From assembly GCF_000819725.1 (NCBI RefSeq), contig NZ_CDDH01000074.1, forward strand, positions 1-64,000: a stretch of DNA of 64,000 bases, in the 5' to 3' direction. Source of the DNA: Aeromonas australiensis. Lineage in GTDB: Bacteria; Pseudomonadota; Gammaproteobacteria; Enterobacterales; Aeromonadaceae. The translations under genes were made by a program, and so were the position numbers. This document shows positions 1 through 8,780 of this stretch, in pieces; position 1 is the stretch's first letter, and every line of letters starts with the position of its first letter. The notes beneath the pieces were generated by a model that searched no databases, was not told the origin of the DNA, and saw only the letters and a program-made list of their open reading frames with translations.

Positions 1-107
1 GGCGCATTATAGGGAGCCGCACCGGGATGACAAGGGCTTTTTGCAAAAATGCGTTCGTTTGCTGAAAAAGCGAACTAAACGCCCCGAAACAGCCCCTTAG
101 CACCTCT

Positions 108-1286
108 TTACGCCGCTTTTTTGCTCAACTCTTCGCTTTGTGCCCGGATATAGTTGACCCAACTGGTTGCCTTCTGTTGCCAGTTATCCTGTTGCTGCAG
201 CTCACGGGCCAGTTCCAGCGCCTGGGCATACTGCTCCTTATTAAGGTGTACCTGCACCAGCAACGCTTTGGCACGATTGCCTTGCTCGCCTTTTACCGAC
301 TTGATGGCGGCGAGCTGAGTCATGGCTGCGTCTGTCTTGCCCTGTTGCAGCAGCAGTTCGGCGGCGCGCATGGCGGCTTTGGGCTGACCGTGCTGGTTGG
401 CGAGCTGCTGCCAGCTATCGACCGCTTGTGGCCACTCCCTGGCACCTTCCCACAATTGGGCCAGTAGTTGACGGTTTTCAGCACTTTGCTTCATCTGTCC
501 CTTGGCCATGGCCGCTTCCAGCAGACGGGCACCACGATAAGGCAGCCCTTGCCAGGCATAGAGGCGGATCAGCTGATTACGGGCTGACGCGTCATCCATC
601 AGTTTTCTGTCGATGGCGGTCTGCAGCAATGCCAACGCCTGATCACCACGTTTGGCGGAGAGGTTGAGCGAGACCGCCTGCTGCCACCATTTGCTCTCTT
701 TGGGTTCGTGGCTGATCAACTCGGCCGCCTGATCGGCAGCCACGGCATAACGTTGCTGAGCGGTGAGGGCAGAGAGACGAATGATGGCGGCCTGCTTCTG
801 CCAACCCTTCTTCAACAACTGTTCGCTCTGGCTGGCGGCATCACCGTACTGTTTGTTGTGGTAATAGAGTCCAGCCAGACGCAGGCGCAGTGCATCGTCT
901 TGCTTGAGTGCCAGTGCTGCCTTGTAGCTGGCAATGGCACCAGACCAGTTGGATTGCTGGGCCTGAATATCGCCGCGCAGTCGCAGCAGCTGGAGCTGTT
1001 GTTGCTCGGGCCACTCTTTATAGGCAAGGGCCTGTTCGACATAACGGCTCGCCTGGTCGGTCTGTTGCAGATTGGCCGCCAGCGAGGCTTGCAGCTGCGC
1101 CAGCCAGGCACGCTCGGCATCGCTATTTGGCTTGAGGCCGGATGCCTTGCTCTGGGCTTGTTGCCACTGACCGGACTGATAGAGCTTCATCACGGGTTCA
1201 AGCTGACGGGAGAAGTGGGGGCTGACCTCCATCGCCAGACAGGCTTGGCTGACCAGGGCCAGCAGACAGATCCAGATCCGCAACAT
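108..1286 (-). CDS. TPR-repeat protein of the TonB2 system
   Basis: Last gene of the TonB2 operon; 392 residues. It begins with a clear signal peptide (MLRIWICLLALVSQACLA), followed almost entirely by alpha-helical, Gln/Ala/Leu-rich tetratricopeptide-like repeats, so it is probably a periplasmic scaffold. A longer reading frame runs upstream to 1367, but it would overlap tonB deeply and hide the signal peptide; the ATG at 1286, two bases after the tonB stop, is preferred. A TPR protein at this place is known from TonB2 clusters of Vibrio and relatives, where it is thought to assist energy transfer to outer-membrane receptors. Its exact job here is inferred from context. Confidence 0.82.
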   Translation of the reverse strand: MLRIWICLLALVSQACLAMEVSPHFSRQLEPVMKLYQSGQWQQAQSKASGLKPNSDAERAWLAQLQASLAANLQQTDQASRYVEQALAYKEWPEQQQLQLLRLRGDIQAQQSNWSGAIASYKAALALKQDDALRLRLAGLYYHNKQYGDAASQSEQLLKKGWQKQAAIIRLSALTAQQRYAVAADQAAELISHEPKESKWWQQAVSLNLSAKRGDQALALLQTAIDRKLMDDASARNQLIRLYAWQGLPYRGARLLEAAMAKGQMKQSAENRQLLAQLWEGAREWPQAVDSWQQLANQHGQPKAAMRAAELLLQQGKTDAAMTQLAAIKSVKGEQGNRAKALLVQVHLNKEQYAQALELARELQQQDNWQQKATSWVNYIRAQSEELSKKAA

Positions 1287-1288
1287 AG

Positions 1289-1951
1289 TTATGACTCCAG
1301 TTTGAATTTGAGGGTGATGACCTGTGGCAACGCATCTGTAGCACCCGGTCTTGGCTGATAGCGCCACTTGTTGATTGCCTGCATGGCCGCCCGCTCGAAT
1401 TGGCGCTTTGGTTTGGCCTCCACCACTTCCACATCCTGCACACGCCCTTCGGCATTGACACTAAAGCGCAGGGTGACAAACCCCTCGATACCTGCCTGCT
1501 GGGCACGATAGGGGTAGACCGGCTCGATCCGTTGCAGTGGCATCAACATGTCGCCGACACCGATACCTGAACCCTGTTGCTGGCCGTGATAGTTGCCGCT
1601 CAACACCGGTGTCGTGCTGGTTGCCACGCCGGGGGCGTAGACCTGTACAGCGCTGAGGCTGGAAACCAGATCCAGACTCGGCTCAACGGCCGCCAAGGGG
1701 GCCGCGGCAGGCATCGGCAGCGGTGTCGAGGCTAATGCCGCGGGAGGCTCTGGCAAGGGTTCCGGCTCCTGCGGTACCGGACGCTCGCGCACCTGCACCT
1801 CGGTCACCTCATTTTGCATATTGATGACGATGGATTTTTGCTCGCTCGCCACCTTCTCACCTTTGGGTGGCTCCACCAACGTGGCCATAAACAGCAGGAT
1901 GCCCAGACTGAGGGCAATCCCCAGCCCCAGGCTCATCAGCTTGTATTTCAT
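1289..1951 (-). CDS. tonB2: TonB2 energy transducer
   Basis: 220-residue TonB. One N-terminal membrane anchor (about residues 7-27) is followed by a Pro/Glu-rich periplasmic linker (about 55-85) and a C-terminal TonB domain (about 130-220) containing YPYRAQQAGIEGFVTLRF and a terminal beta-strand. It carries proton-motive energy from the ExbB/ExbD complex to TonB-dependent outer-membrane receptors for siderophores and haem. The start overlaps the exbD stop by four bases (ATGA), implying translational coupling. It is the short TonB2 form, with a shorter linker than classical TonB1. The upstream Fur box suggests iron repression of the whole operon. Confidence 0.93.
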   Translation of the reverse strand: MKYKLMSLGLGIALSLGILLFMATLVEPPKGEKVASEQKSIVINMQNEVTEVQVRERPVPQEPEPLPEPPAALASTPLPMPAAAPLAAVEPSLDLVSSLSAVQVYAPGVATSTTPVLSGNYHGQQQGSGIGVGDMLMPLQRIEPVYPYRAQQAGIEGFVTLRFSVNAEGRVQDVEVVEAKPKRQFERAAMQAINKWRYQPRPGATDALPQVITLKFKLES

Positions 1952-2349
1952 TTCGGCGCCACCGCCACGGCGATATTGGCAATACCCGCCGCCTTGGCCT
2001 CATCCATCACCCGCACTACCTTGCCGTGGGGCACCCGCTCGTCGGCCTGGATCACCAGACTGGCATCGGGTTGCTCCGCCAGCAGACGGGCGATGGTGGC
2101 CTGAACCCGCTCCACATCGATCTGCTTGCGGTCGAGGAAGACCTGACCCTGAGCCCCGATCGCCAGCATGATGCTGGAGGATTTCTGCGCCTTCGCCTGA
2201 CTGGCCTGGGGTCTGTGTACCTCGAGCCCGGCTTCGCGCACGAAAGAGGTGGTGACAATAAAGAAGATCAGCATGATGAACACGATATCCAGCATGGGGG
2301 TCATGTCGATCTGCACTTCGTCACGCTGGCGTTTGGATTGCCGTCTCAT
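1948..2349 (-). CDS. exbD2: ExbD2 biopolymer transport protein
   Basis: 133-residue ExbD/TolR family protein with one transmembrane helix (about residues 16-38) and a periplasmic domain. The helix carries the conserved Asp of the family in PMLDIVFIMLIFFIV, the residue taken to be protonated during proton flow. It forms the inner-membrane motor with ExbB2 and energises TonB2. It overlaps exbB2 upstream and tonB2 downstream by four bases each. Length and domain layout are normal for the family. Confidence 0.93.
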   Translation of the reverse strand: MRRQSKRQRDEVQIDMTPMLDIVFIMLIFFIVTTSFVREAGLEVHRPQASQAKAQKSSSIMLAIGAQGQVFLDRKQIDVERVQATIARLLAEQPDASLVIQADERVPHGKVVRVMDEAKAAGIANIAVAVAPK

Positions 2350-2876
2350 TGCATTACCTTCTCTTCTCGCAGGCCGTCCCGGGTCTTGGCCAGCGCACGC
2401 TTGGCCTGACTCTCGAGCCGACTGAGTAACAACACGCCGGAGAGCGCCACCACCATGCCTGCCATGGTGGGGATAGTGGCACGGGAGATCCCGCCCGCCA
2501 TGCTCTCAGGGTTAAAGCGGTTGGCCACAGCCAACGCATCGAATACGCCGATCATGCCAGTCACTGTGCCCAGCAACCCCAGCATGGGGCAGAGCACCAC
2601 CAGGGTGCGGATGAAGATCAGATGACGGTTGAGTTCCAGCTCCACCTGCGCCAGCCAGCGGCTGCGGATTGCCCGGGCGTGCCAGCTGTGGCGCTCGCTG
2701 CGAGCCTGCCAGCGGCCAAGCAACTGTTGCTGCAACGGGCCGAAACCCAGATTGAGGTAGAGCAGCCGCTCGATCATCAAAATCCACATCAGCACCAGCA
2801 GGGCCAGGATGACCCAGAGCACCGGGCCGCCACGGCCCATAAAGCTCTGCAACTGTTGCCAGATGTCGAGCATCAT
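2346..2876 (-). CDS. exbB2: ExbB2 proton channel subunit
   Basis: 176-residue MotA/TolQ/ExbB proton channel protein, the short form typical of TonB2 clusters. Three membrane segments are visible; the last two contain the family signature around LCPMLGLLGTVTGMIGVF and the following GGISRATIPTMAGMVVAL. It forms the pentameric channel of the ExbB-ExbD motor in the inner membrane. The start (ATGATG at 2876) overlaps the stop of the larger ExbB-like gene upstream. Two ExbB-family proteins in tandem, one short and one long with a periplasmic extension, are the mark of the TtpC-type TonB2 system. Confidence 0.92.
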   Translation of the reverse strand: MMLDIWQQLQSFMGRGGPVLWVILALLVLMWILMIERLLYLNLGFGPLQQQLLGRWQARSERHSWHARAIRSRWLAQVELELNRHLIFIRTLVVLCPMLGLLGTVTGMIGVFDALAVANRFNPESMAGGISRATIPTMAGMVVALSGVLLLSRLESQAKRALAKTRDGLREEKVMQ

Positions 2877-4177
2877 GCTGCTCGCTCCATCCCGTTGTTA
2901 TTGCTCTCGGCGCGCTCGGCCAGAATGCCGGCTACTTGCTGCTCCAGCACATTGGAGAGCTCGGTGAAGCGCGATTGCAGCAGGCTATGGGCCAGGATCA
3001 ACGGAATGGCAGCAATCAGACCTTGTACCGTGGTGACCAGTGCCATGGAGATGCCACCCGCCATGATCTTGGGATCGCCGGTACCAAACTGGGTGATCGC
3101 CTGGAAGGTGCCGATCATCCCGGTCACTGTACCGAGCAGACCCAGCATGGGGGCGATGGCCGCGATCACCTTGACCATGCCGATGCCGCGCTCCATGCGA
3201 GGAGTCTCCTGCAGGATCGCCTCATCAAGACGCAGCTCGAGGGTCTCCATGCTCAGCTCGGGGTGTTTGTCAGCCACCGTCAGTACCCGGCCGAGGGCGT
3301 TGTCGGCGTGATACTCGCCGCTCTTGAGCTGACTGCGCACCAGAGTCAGTTCGCGGGAGAGGCTCCACAGCCGCACCGCCGCAATTCCCAAACCGATGGC
3401 AGCCAGCAACACGATAATGGCGCCGACCTTGCCACCCTGCTGGACTTGCTGCCAGAAAGTGGGCGCCTGCGCCAGCATCGCCAGCAGCGTGCCATGAGAA
3501 GGATCCAGCGGCAGCGCTTCCCCTTCCTGACCCTGATAAGCCGCAACGGCAGAGAGCACGCTATTGGGCAGACCCAGTACCGGGCTCAAGCCTTCGGCGG
3601 TCGGCTGCAGGAAGCCTTCACTCCCCAGCAGGACAAAACTGCCAACCCGGGTCAGCGGCTGCTCGCTGGCAGCCCCCTGGGCATCGAGTACCTTGCTGTT
3701 GAACTGGGTAATCCGGCCAGATTCGCGGATCTCCTGCAGCAAAGTGGCGGGCAGCAGGGCGAGGGCGGCGCGATCCGGCACCTGTTTATCCTGCGCCATG
3801 GCTTTCAGCGGGGCGAGACGCTCCGGGTACTGGCCCTCGACGGCGGATTCGCTCAGCAGCTTGACCGCATCGCTGGCGCCCTGACGGGTGACCGCGAAGA
3901 TCTCGTTCATGTCGCCGGAGGCTTGCTCCCACTGGGCGTTGAGCTCCACCAGCTGCTTCTCGTTGCTGGCGAACTTGCCGGCCAGCTCCTTGCTCAAGCG
4001 CTGGGCCTCGGCCAGTCTGGCGCGGGCAGTGCCGAGCTCCTTGGCAACGGTCGCCAGATCTTGCTGAGCCTGCTGTTCACGAGCCTGTTCCTGCTGCTGC
4101 CACTCATCGGCGACAGCGGCGTTGGTAGCGCAGGAGAGGGCAATAAGGAGGGGGAACCACTTCATGGTGACTCTCAT
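2873..4177 (-). CDS. ttpC: TtpC-like long ExbB-family protein
   Basis: 434 residues. A signal peptide (MKWFPLLIALSCATNAAVA) leads into a coiled-coil periplasmic stretch rich in Gln, Glu and Ala (about residues 25-110), a mixed domain, a membrane helix near residue 250 and a C-terminal MotA/TolQ/ExbB domain with APMLGLLGTVTGMIGTF. This layout matches TtpC, which Vibrio TonB2 systems need for iron-siderophore uptake. The frame is open upstream to 4330, but the ATG at 4177 gives the signal peptide and overlaps the preceding stop by four bases (ATGA), so it is chosen. A second in-frame ATG at 4165 is possible. Confidence 0.88.
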   Translation of the reverse strand: MRVTMKWFPLLIALSCATNAAVADEWQQQEQAREQQAQQDLATVAKELGTARARLAEAQRLSKELAGKFASNEKQLVELNAQWEQASGDMNEIFAVTRQGASDAVKLLSESAVEGQYPERLAPLKAMAQDKQVPDRAALALLPATLLQEIRESGRITQFNSKVLDAQGAASEQPLTRVGSFVLLGSEGFLQPTAEGLSPVLGLPNSVLSAVAAYQGQEGEALPLDPSHGTLLAMLAQAPTFWQQVQQGGKVGAIIVLLAAIGLGIAAVRLWSLSRELTLVRSQLKSGEYHADNALGRVLTVADKHPELSMETLELRLDEAILQETPRMERGIGMVKVIAAIAPMLGLLGTVTGMIGTFQAITQFGTGDPKIMAGGISMALVTTVQGLIAAIPLILAHSLLQSRFTELSNVLEQQVAGILAERAESNNNGMERAA

Positions 4178-4935
4178 GATTGGGCCTCCTGACTGCGGCT
4201 GACAGAGAGGGGGACATTGAGCAACTGGGGAACTTTCTTGTCGGCGGCCACATCCATCGCCTCGGCGATAGGGGAGAGCCACTGGCTGTCGAGGGCTTGC
4301 CACTGCTTCGCCTCGGCAGACCAGCGCCATGCCTGGCTGCGATCGGCCGTCATTGCCAGCAGGGAGACCCGACCCAGCGCCAGCACATCGACCCGACGCG
4401 GGGCACCATCCAGCTCCAGCTCGGCGGAATAGCTGTCCATCCGGCTGCCATATTCGGCTTCGATCTGATAGGCCTGCAGCAACTGACGGAATTTCTCCGC
4501 CTCGCTAACGTCTGCGCGGGCCAGGGTCGCTTTCAACTGTTCAACCCGCGCCAGCCGATCTTCCTTGCGCAGCGGGATGTCGTTTTGCACCAGCTGTTCC
4601 AGATCTGCCTGCATCTGCAACATCAGCGGGATCAAGCCCTGACGGGTCTCTTGCACCGCTTCCAGCTGCTGGCTCAATTTACCCAGCTCATTTTGCTGAT
4701 CGGCCACCAGAGATTGCATGTAGCGGTTGTAGGCTTCGAGGTCACGCAATTGCAGCTGGGCGTTTTGCAGCTCCAGTCGTGCGGCAACGGCGGCATCGGC
4801 GGCTTTTTCCACCCGCTGCTGGGAGGCTTTCCCGGCAGCTATGCTGTTCTTGAGGGCGGGAGCAACAAGCTCATCCCCGATGGCAGCAAAGTGGACTGAC
4901 AGTGGCAGCAGGGCCACACCCCATAATTTGTTCAT
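4174..4935 (-). CDS. DUF3450-like coiled-coil periplasmic protein
   Basis: First gene of the TonB2 operon; 253 residues. It has a likely signal peptide (first 21 residues, ending near IGDE) and a long coiled coil (about residues 35-110), then a compact C-terminal domain including LDGAPRRVDVLALGRVSL. DUF3450 proteins usually precede the TtpC-ExbB-ExbD-TonB genes, and the overlap with ttpC supports co-function. The biochemical role is not established; a structural part of the energy-transducing complex is an inference. A strong Fur-box-like sequence lies directly upstream. Confidence 0.85.
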   Translation of the reverse strand: MNKLWGVALLPLSVHFAAIGDELVAPALKNSIAAGKASQQRVEKAADAAVAARLELQNAQLQLRDLEAYNRYMQSLVADQQNELGKLSQQLEAVQETRQGLIPLMLQMQADLEQLVQNDIPLRKEDRLARVEQLKATLARADVSEAEKFRQLLQAYQIEAEYGSRMDSYSAELELDGAPRRVDVLALGRVSLLAMTADRSQAWRWSAEAKQWQALDSQWLSPIAEAMDVAADKKVPQLLNVPLSVSRSQEAQS

Positions 4936-4951
4936 TGAAATACATCTTACT

Positions 4952-4973
4952 AATGATAACTATTATCATTATC
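4952..4973 (-). promoter_or_regulatory. Fur box for the TonB2 operon
   Basis: The sequence aatgataactattatcatt, extended by atc, matches the 19-bp Fur consensus at 16 of 19 positions over 4955-4973 and is itself a near-palindrome. It lies 17 bases upstream of the DUF3450 start, overlapping the expected promoter. This predicts iron-dependent repression of the six-gene operon. The luxR gene is divergent from here and could in principle share the site, but its start is about 170 bases away. Confidence 0.85.
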
Positions 4974-5144
4974 TCAAATGCAACGCAGACTGGCAACGAG
5001 AGGATTCTCTTGGCCTTTATGCACAAAAACAGGATAATTTTTAATCACGCACGGAATGAATGGTGCCAATCGCCACCACAAAAAGATAAATAACGAGAAA
5101 AATCTTTTCGATCAGTGTGATAGAGATCGATAAAGGAGAAAGTA

Positions 5145-5921
5145 ATGCTCAACGATGCGATCTGGGAACATATAGACAAGTTCACCAAGGCAACAAAAAC
5201 CAGCGATATCCAGCAACAGCTGGAGCGCTTCAGTCATCAAATGGGCTTTGATTACTTTCGGCTGCTGATTATTTTCCCCATCAGCATGCAAAAATCCCAC
5301 GTGGCACTGTTCAACAACTGTCCGACCACCTGGTTTGACGCCTATAGCGAAAACCAGTATCTGACCCAGGATCCTGTGGTCTATCTGGGACTGAAACAGA
5401 CCCAGCCGATCTTCTGGAACAAGCTCGACTGCGACTCGCCCTGGCTGCCCAGCGCCAGCCGTGATGTGATGAACCTGGCGGCCGATTTCGGGGTGCGCAA
5501 TGGCGTCTCATTCCCACTGCACACCCCGCAGGGGGAGCACGGCATCCTCTCCTTCATCACCAAGGAGACATCCAACTCCGATCTGATGTTTGAAAATGTC
5601 CCGCTGCTGTCGTTCTGCGCCAGCTATATCTTCAACTCCGCGCTGCAACTTATCAAAAGCAGACCGGATATGATGAAATACCTGACCGAATTGTCGGATC
5701 GGGAGAAGGAGTGCCTGTTCTGGGCAAGCGAGGGCAAGACCTCATGGGAGATCGCTACCATCCTTGGTATTACTGAACGGACGGTTAACTTTCACCTGAC
5801 CCAGGTGACCAACAAGACCGACTCGAAGAACCGCAGTCAGGCCATTGCCAAAGGGATCACCAGCGGCATCATAGTGCCCTCCCTCGACGAGGTCACCATC
5901 ACCAACCTGCGGCTGTCGTAA
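5145..5921 (+). CDS. LuxR-family quorum-sensing regulator without a LuxI partner
   Basis: 258 residues: an N-terminal autoinducer-binding domain (about 15-165) and a C-terminal LuxR/FixJ helix-turn-helix (about 188-245). The six ligand-pocket residues typical of acyl-homoserine-lactone receptors are all present: Trp63, Tyr67, Asp76, Pro77, Trp91 and Gly120. The DNA-binding end (CLFWASEGKTSWEIATILGI) closely resembles AhyR as I remember it. No luxI-type synthase is in the window, so this is a solo receptor. The start follows a good ribosome site (aaaggagaaagta). It is divergent from the Fur-boxed TonB2 operon and ends at a shared terminator with glmS. A target among iron genes is only a guess. 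Confidence 0.9.
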   Translation: MLNDAIWEHIDKFTKATKTSDIQQQLERFSHQMGFDYFRLLIIFPISMQKSHVALFNNCPTTWFDAYSENQYLTQDPVVYLGLKQTQPIFWNKLDCDSPWLPSASRDVMNLAADFGVRNGVSFPLHTPQGEHGILSFITKETSNSDLMFENVPLLSFCASYIFNSALQLIKSRPDMMKYLTELSDREKECLFWASEGKTSWEIATILGITERTVNFHLTQVTNKTDSKNRSQAIAKGITSGIIVPSLDEVTITNLRLS

Positions 5922-5937
5922 CCCCTCAGCCGAAACG

Positions 5938-5964
5938 AAAAGAGCCGCAATTGCGGCTCTTTTT
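5938..5964. terminator. Bidirectional terminator between luxR and glmS
   Basis: The hairpin agagccgcaa/ttgcggctct is preceded by an A run and followed by a T run, so it can end both the plus-strand luxR transcript and the minus-strand glmS transcript. Confidence 0.85.
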
Positions 5965-5995
5965 CATTTTAGAAAGTAACTTAACAGATAGTGAC

Positions 5996-7828
5996 TTACT
6001 CAACGGTCACCGATTTTGCCAGATTGCGCGGCTGATCCACATCGGTGCCCTTGATCAGAGCCACATGGTAAGAGAGCAGCTGCAGCGGCACGGTATAGAC
6101 GATGGGGGCGATCAGCTCTTCAACATGGTTGAGGTTCATGACCCGCATGGTCTCGTCGCTCTTGAAGCCGGTATCGGCATCGGCGAACACGTAGAGGATA
6201 CCGCCACGGGCCCGCACCTCTTCCACGTTGGACTTGAGCTTCTCCAGCAGATCGTTGTTCGGCGCCACCACAATGATGGGCATTTCGGCATCGATCAGCG
6301 CCAGCGGGCCGTGCTTCAGCTCGCCAGCGGCATAGGCTTCGGCGTGGATGTAGGAGATCTCTTTCAGCTTGAGCGCCCCCTCCATAGCGATGGGGTACTG
6401 GCTGCCACGGCCGAGGAACAGGCTGTGCTGCTTGTCGGCAAACTCTTCGGCCAGGGTTTCGATATCCTTGGCCAGCGCCAGACTCTCTTTAATACGCAGC
6501 GGCAGGGCTTGCAGCGCCTTGACCAATTCAGCCTCAGCGACGGCGCTCAGGTTGCCACGGCAGTGACCGACCGAGGCCACCAGCATCAGCAGGCCAGCCA
6601 GCTGGGTGGTGAACGCCTTGGTGGAGGCCACCCCGATTTCTGCCCCCGCGCGGGTCATAAAGGCCAGATCCGATTCACGCACCAGCGAAGAGCCCGGCAC
6701 GTTGCAGATAGCCAGCGAGCTCATGTAGCCGGATTCCTTGGCCAGACGCAGGGCGGCCAGGGTATCGGCGGTCTCGCCGCTCTGGGAGAGGGTCACCAGC
6801 AGGCTGTTGGGACGCACTACCGATTTGCGATAGCGGAACTCGGAGGCGATCTCCACATCGCAGGAGACGCCAGCGATCTCTTCGAACCAGTAGCGAGCCA
6901 CCATGCCGGAGTGATAGGAGGTGCCGCAGGCGACGATCTGCACGTGCTCGACCTTGTCAAAGATGGCGCGGGCACCGTTGCCGAACGATTCGACCACCAC
7001 GTGATCGCTGCCCAGACGCCCTTCCAGGGTATTGGTGATCGCTTTGGGTTGCTCGTGGATCTCTTTGAGCATGTAGTGACGGTATTCACCCTTGTCACCA
7101 GCATCGTGGGAGAGTTCGGACTCCTGCTCTTCACGCACCACGGCATTGCCGTTGGTATCGAAGATGTGCACGTCGCGGCGGGTCACTTCAGCCACATCCC
7201 CCTCTTCCAGGAAGATGAAACGGCGGGTCACCGGCAGCAGCGCCATCTGGTCGGAGGCGATAAAGTTCTCGCCGATACCGCGGCCGATCACCAGCGGTGA
7301 ACCGGAGCGGGCCACCACCACGCGGCTGTCGTCGCGGCTGTCCATTACCACGGTACCGTAGGCACCGCGCAGCTGCTTCACCGCCGTCTGCATGGCCGCC
7401 AGCAAGCTGGGGGCGGATTTCAGCTCGTGATGGACCAGATGGGCGATCACCTCGGTATCGGTGTCGGAGCTGAACACATAGCCCAGCGCCTTGAGCTCTT
7501 CCCGCAGCACTTCGTGGTTCTCGATGATGCCGTTGTGCACCACCACGATATGCTCGGAGACGTGGGGGTGGGCGTTGCGCTCGGAGGGTTCACCGTGAGT
7601 GGCCCAGCGGGTATGGGCAATACCGGTACCGCCGTGGACAGACTGCTCGTCGAGCGCCTTGGCCAGCTCGGCCACCTTGCCCAGACGGCGAACCCGCTGC
7701 AGCGGCTGGCTGGCGCTGAACACGGCCACACCAGCAGAGTCATAACCGCGGTACTCCAGACGGCGCAGGCCTTCTACCAGAATTTCAGCCACATCACGTT
7801 GGGCAACAGCCCCGACGATGCCACACAT
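5996..7828 (-). CDS. glmS: Glucosamine-6-phosphate synthase
   Basis: 610 residues. It converts fructose-6-phosphate and glutamine to glucosamine-6-phosphate, the first committed step to UDP-GlcNAc for peptidoglycan and LPS. An N-terminal class II glutamine amidotransferase domain begins [20 protein letters not shown], so the start is set at 7828: Cys2 must become the N-terminal nucleophile, and a good site (aaggagaagtgt) precedes it. The frame is open seven codons further up. Two SIS domains follow (for example [17 protein letters not shown] and [14 protein letters not shown]). The C-terminus LAKSVTVE is the conserved region recognised by Tn7 TnsD; no Tn7-like insertion is present downstream. 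Length matches the E. coli enzyme. Confidence 0.97.
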   Translation of the reverse strand: MCGIVGAVAQRDVAEILVEGLRRLEYRGYDSAGVAVFSASQPLQRVRRLGKVAELAKALDEQSVHGGTGIAHTRWATHGEPSERNAHPHVSEHIVVVHNGIIENHEVLREELKALGYVFSSDTDTEVIAHLVHHELKSAPSLLAAMQTAVKQLRGAYGTVVMDSRDDSRVVVARSGSPLVIGRGIGENFIASDQMALLPVTRRFIFLEEGDVAEVTRRDVHIFDTNGNAVVREEQESELSHDAGDKGEYRHYMLKEIHEQPKAITNTLEGRLGSDHVVVESFGNGARAIFDKVEHVQIVACGTSYHSGMVARYWFEEIAGVSCDVEIASEFRYRKSVVRPNSLLVTLSQSGETADTLAALRLAKESGYMSSLAICNVPGSSLVRESDLAFMTRAGAEIGVASTKAFTTQLAGLLMLVASVGHCRGNLSAVAEAELVKALQALPLRIKESLALAKDIETLAEEFADKQHSLFLGRGSQYPIAMEGALKLKEISYIHAEAYAAGELKHGPLALIDAEMPIIVVAPNNDLLEKLKSNVEEVRARGGILYVFADADTGFKSDETMRVMNLNHVEELIAPIVYTVPLQLLSYHVALIKGTDVDQPRNLAKSVTVE

Positions 7829-7884
7829 ACACTTCTCCTTGAGATGCAAATCGTAAAGTCAGTTGGATGGTTCAGAGCTCGATG

Positions 7885-8658
7885 TCAGCAAGTGACCGGG
7901 GCGCAGATAAGCGTCACCCCCTGGGCTTGAATCTGTTCTCTGGCCTCGCTGGCCAGCCCCTCGTCGGTCACCAGGGTATGGATGCTCGACCAGGGAAGTT
8001 CGAGATTGGGGATCTTGCGGCCGATCTTCTCCGATTCGACCATCACAATGACCTCCCGCGATACCTCGGCCATGACCCGCGACAAGCCCACCAGCTCGTT
8101 GAAGGTGGTGGTGCCACGCTCCGGGTCGATGCCGTCGGCACCGATAAAGAGCTGGTCGAAGTCGTAGGAGCGCAGCACCTGTTCTGCCACCTGGCCCTGG
8201 AAGGATTCGGAGTGAGGGTCCCAAGTGCCGCCAGTCATTAACAGGGTAGGCTCATTTTCCAGCTCGCGCAGGGCGCCGGCCACATTGAGGGAGTTGGTCA
8301 TCACGATGAGGCCGCGCTTGTTGCCCAGCATAGGGATCATGGCCCTGGTGGTACTGCCGCTGTCGATGATGACGCGGTTGTGATCACGCAGCCGCTCGGC
8401 CGCCGCACGGGCAATGGCTAGCTTTCGGTTCGAAACTTGTTCAGGATTGGCCTCGACCACCATCTCGCTCGGCAAAGGGACGGCGCCACCGTAACGGCGC
8501 AGCAGCAGACCACCGGTCTCCAGTACGGCAAGATCTTTACGGATGGTCACTTCGGAGGTAGAAAAGTGTTTGGCGAGGGCGTCGACACTTACTTCACCCT
8601 GCTCTTGTACCAGGGTGACTATGGTGTGGCGGCGTTGTTGAGTATTACGTTTGGTCAT
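7885..8658 (-). CDS. DeoR-family transcriptional regulator upstream of glmS
   Basis: 257 residues. An N-terminal DeoR winged helix-turn-helix (about residues 6-60, with DALAKHFSTSEVTIRKDL) is followed by a DeoRC sugar-phosphate-sensing domain (about 75-235), including DSGSTT and IGADGID. It ends 56 bases before glmS on the same strand, so the two may be co-transcribed. The pairing of a DeoR regulator with glmS is also known to me from Vibrio. DeoR proteins bind phosphorylated sugars; an amino-sugar phosphate is the natural guess, but nothing in the sequence proves it. Confidence 0.88.
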   Translation of the reverse strand: MTKRNTQQRRHTIVTLVQEQGEVSVDALAKHFSTSEVTIRKDLAVLETGGLLLRRYGGAVPLPSEMVVEANPEQVSNRKLAIARAAAERLRDHNRVIIDSGSTTRAMIPMLGNKRGLIVMTNSLNVAGALRELENEPTLLMTGGTWDPHSESFQGQVAEQVLRSYDFDQLFIGADGIDPERGTTTFNELVGLSRVMAEVSREVIVMVESEKIGRKIPNLELPWSSIHTLVTDEGLASEAREQIQAQGVTLICAPVTC

Positions 8659-8780
8659 CTTTAAGTTTCGATTCGAAAGAACATCGAAATATTAGTCCCT
8701 TTTTCGGAAAAATAAAACAGCAAATAGGATCCGATTTGGTTCGATGCCAGAATGGAGTGCCTATTTGCGACGAGGATGCC

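Noticed and set aside
5960-5996. Possible Tn7-type insertion next to glmS
   Set aside because: The glmS C-terminal attachment region is intact, and 30 bases downstream there is only a terminator and the convergent luxR gene; no transposon end is visible.
5951-7300. 449-codon plus-strand frame opposite glmS
   Set aside because: Shadow of glmS; it also runs through the bidirectional terminator.
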